In this document: positions 41,331 to 42,340 of the stretch, piece after piece
Numbering within the stretch: position 1 is the first letter of the stretch
Layout: every line of letters begins with the position of its first letter
DNA from: Fidelibacterota bacterium
GTDB taxonomy: Bacteria > Pseudomonadota > Alphaproteobacteria > Rhodospirillales > Rhodospirillaceae
DNA length: 42,340 bases
Assembly: GCA_947475295.1 (NCBI GenBank)
Contig: CANJLF010000022.1
Coordinates: forward strand, 1-42,340
Reading direction: 5' to 3'
The notes under the pieces: generated by a model
What the model was told of the DNA's origin: nothing
Databases searched by the model: none
The model's input: only the letters and a program-made list of their open reading frames with translations
Program-made: the position numbers and the translations under genes

Positions 41331-42340
41331 GTGGACCTCTGCCCGATTTGGGGATGTGGTCACCTTCGTCAATGGCGATCGAAGTGCCAATTATCCCAAG
41401 ATGAACGACTACGTCTTGGCCGGCGCTCCCTTTATCAACGCGGCGGACATCACTGGCGGACGGCTGGACCTTTCCAACGCGGCACAGATCTCGGACGAGG
41501 CATTCGATAGGCTACGGTCAGGAAAGGTCAGGAAAGGCGATATTCTTTTCTGTCTGCGTGGATCGATAGGAAAGATGGCAATCGTCCAAGCCATTGCGCG
41601 TGGCGCCATCGCCTCTTCGTTGGTTATTATTCGACCCACAGAAGCCATAGATGGAGCGTTTCTATATTACTTTCTGGTCAGCCCTTCGACTCAGGCTACT
41701 GCGCTGAGCTTGGACAACGGCTCAGTTCAACCAAACCTTTCGGTGAAATCTCTCGCGAACCTCACAATATCACTGCCCAATCTTATCGAGCAGAGGGCTG
41801 TGGCGTCTATCCTGCGAGCGCATGACGACAAGATCGAATTGAACCGCAGCATGAACGAAACGCTCGAAGCCATGGCGCGTGCACTCTTCAGGGATTGGTT
41901 CGTCGAATTCGGCCCCACGCGAGCGAAGATGGAAGGTCGCGCACCCTACCTAGCCCCGGAAATTTGGTCTCTATTTCCTGAACGGCTGGATTACTACGGG
42001 AAGCCAGAGGGATGGTCTAAAACTACTTTGGCTAACCTGACAGCAAAAATCGGAAGCGGCGCGACGCCAAGGGGCGGTCAAGAGGTTTACGGGCACGGGA
42101 CCATAAACCTAATCCGCAGCCAAAACATTTATGATTACCGTTTTGTGCACGATGGTCTTGTGACAATCAGCGACGAGGATGCTTATCGATTACGGGGCGT
42201 AACCGTAGAGAAGGGTGACGTACTCATAAATATAACAGGCGACTCCATCCTGCGTACCTGTGCAGTTGACTCACGCGTACTTCCCGCTCGCGTCAATCAG
42301 CACGTCGCAATCGTTCGAGCCATAAGCGGAATTCCCGCTC
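41323..42340 (+). CDS. hsdS: Type I restriction-modification specificity subunit, partial
   Basis: The frame from ATG at 41323 stays open for 339 codons to the window end. It shows the HsdS pattern: a first target-recognition domain with [30 protein letters not shown] and [22 protein letters not shown], a conserved central helix ([30 protein letters not shown]), then a second domain beginning [22 protein letters not shown] and [14 protein letters not shown]. It determines the DNA site recognised by the HsdM/HsdR complex. The C-terminal part of the second domain and its helix are missing because the window ends. Confidence 0.93.

Overview
The window looks like part of a high-GC alphaproteobacterial chromosome, probably close to Rhodospirillales. 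Pointers are an Irr-type Fur regulator (HHH motif, no zinc cysteines) with an Irr-box (ICE-like) inverted repeat, an IalB-family periplasmic protein, the rubrerythrin / Fe-S oxidoreductase / DUF3501 gene set, and overlapping ATGA gene junctions. The placement rests on gene content alone; no 16S rRNA or complete tRNA gene is present.

Layout. 1-430: 3' end of an IS5-family element and its flank. 431-8134: a secreted VOC protein, the remnant of a second copy of its tail, a periplasmic gamma-glutamyltransferase, a four-gene OppBCDF-type peptide importer without a binding protein, an FAH-family enzyme and a secreted fasciclin protein. 8171-13408: a small unknown protein, a MarR regulator whose start codon sits in a perfect 14-bp inverted repeat, a large cyclic-nucleotide-binding/TPR-like protein, glycerol kinase and a double cold-shock-domain protein. 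13524-13670: a candidate structured small RNA with a C-rich loop and an intrinsic terminator. 13726-16852: an iron/peroxide block (irr, Irr box, rubrerythrin, Fe-S oxidoreductase, DUF3501). 16860-25988: housekeeping genes: SH3 protein, 2-hydroxyacid dehydrogenase, pabB-pabC, IalB-like protein, SPOUT methyltransferase, 3-oxoacid CoA-transferase, pterin dehydratase, minimal zincin, class III cyclase and sirtuin. 26021-35883: tyrosine phosphatase, an almost pure A+T spacer, thpR-tesA divergent from ybbA-ybbP, a Bax-inhibitor-1 protein, a TPR-OGT glycosyltransferase, a zinc-ribbon methyltransferase and a secreted beta-propeller.

36137 to the end is an integrated island. It begins at the 3' half of a tRNA-Thr(CGT) gene, followed by a tyrosine integrase, three palindromic units spaced exactly 26 bp apart (with diverged outliers), an unrecognised 243-aa protein, an AlpA/excisionase-like HTH protein, a replication-initiator-like winged-helix protein, and a type I restriction-modification system (hsdM, hsdS) that runs off the window. 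The 5' half of the tRNA and hsdR should lie to the right.

The best candidates for something undescribed are the 26-bp palindrome array with its neighbouring island genes, the C-rich-loop RNA upstream of irr, and the A+T spacer whose inverted repeats encode the C-termini of two converging genes. A recurring minor theme is short exact tandem duplication at gene starts (15 bp at the SPOUT methyltransferase, 15 bp at phhB, 22 bp upstream of the Bax-inhibitor gene).
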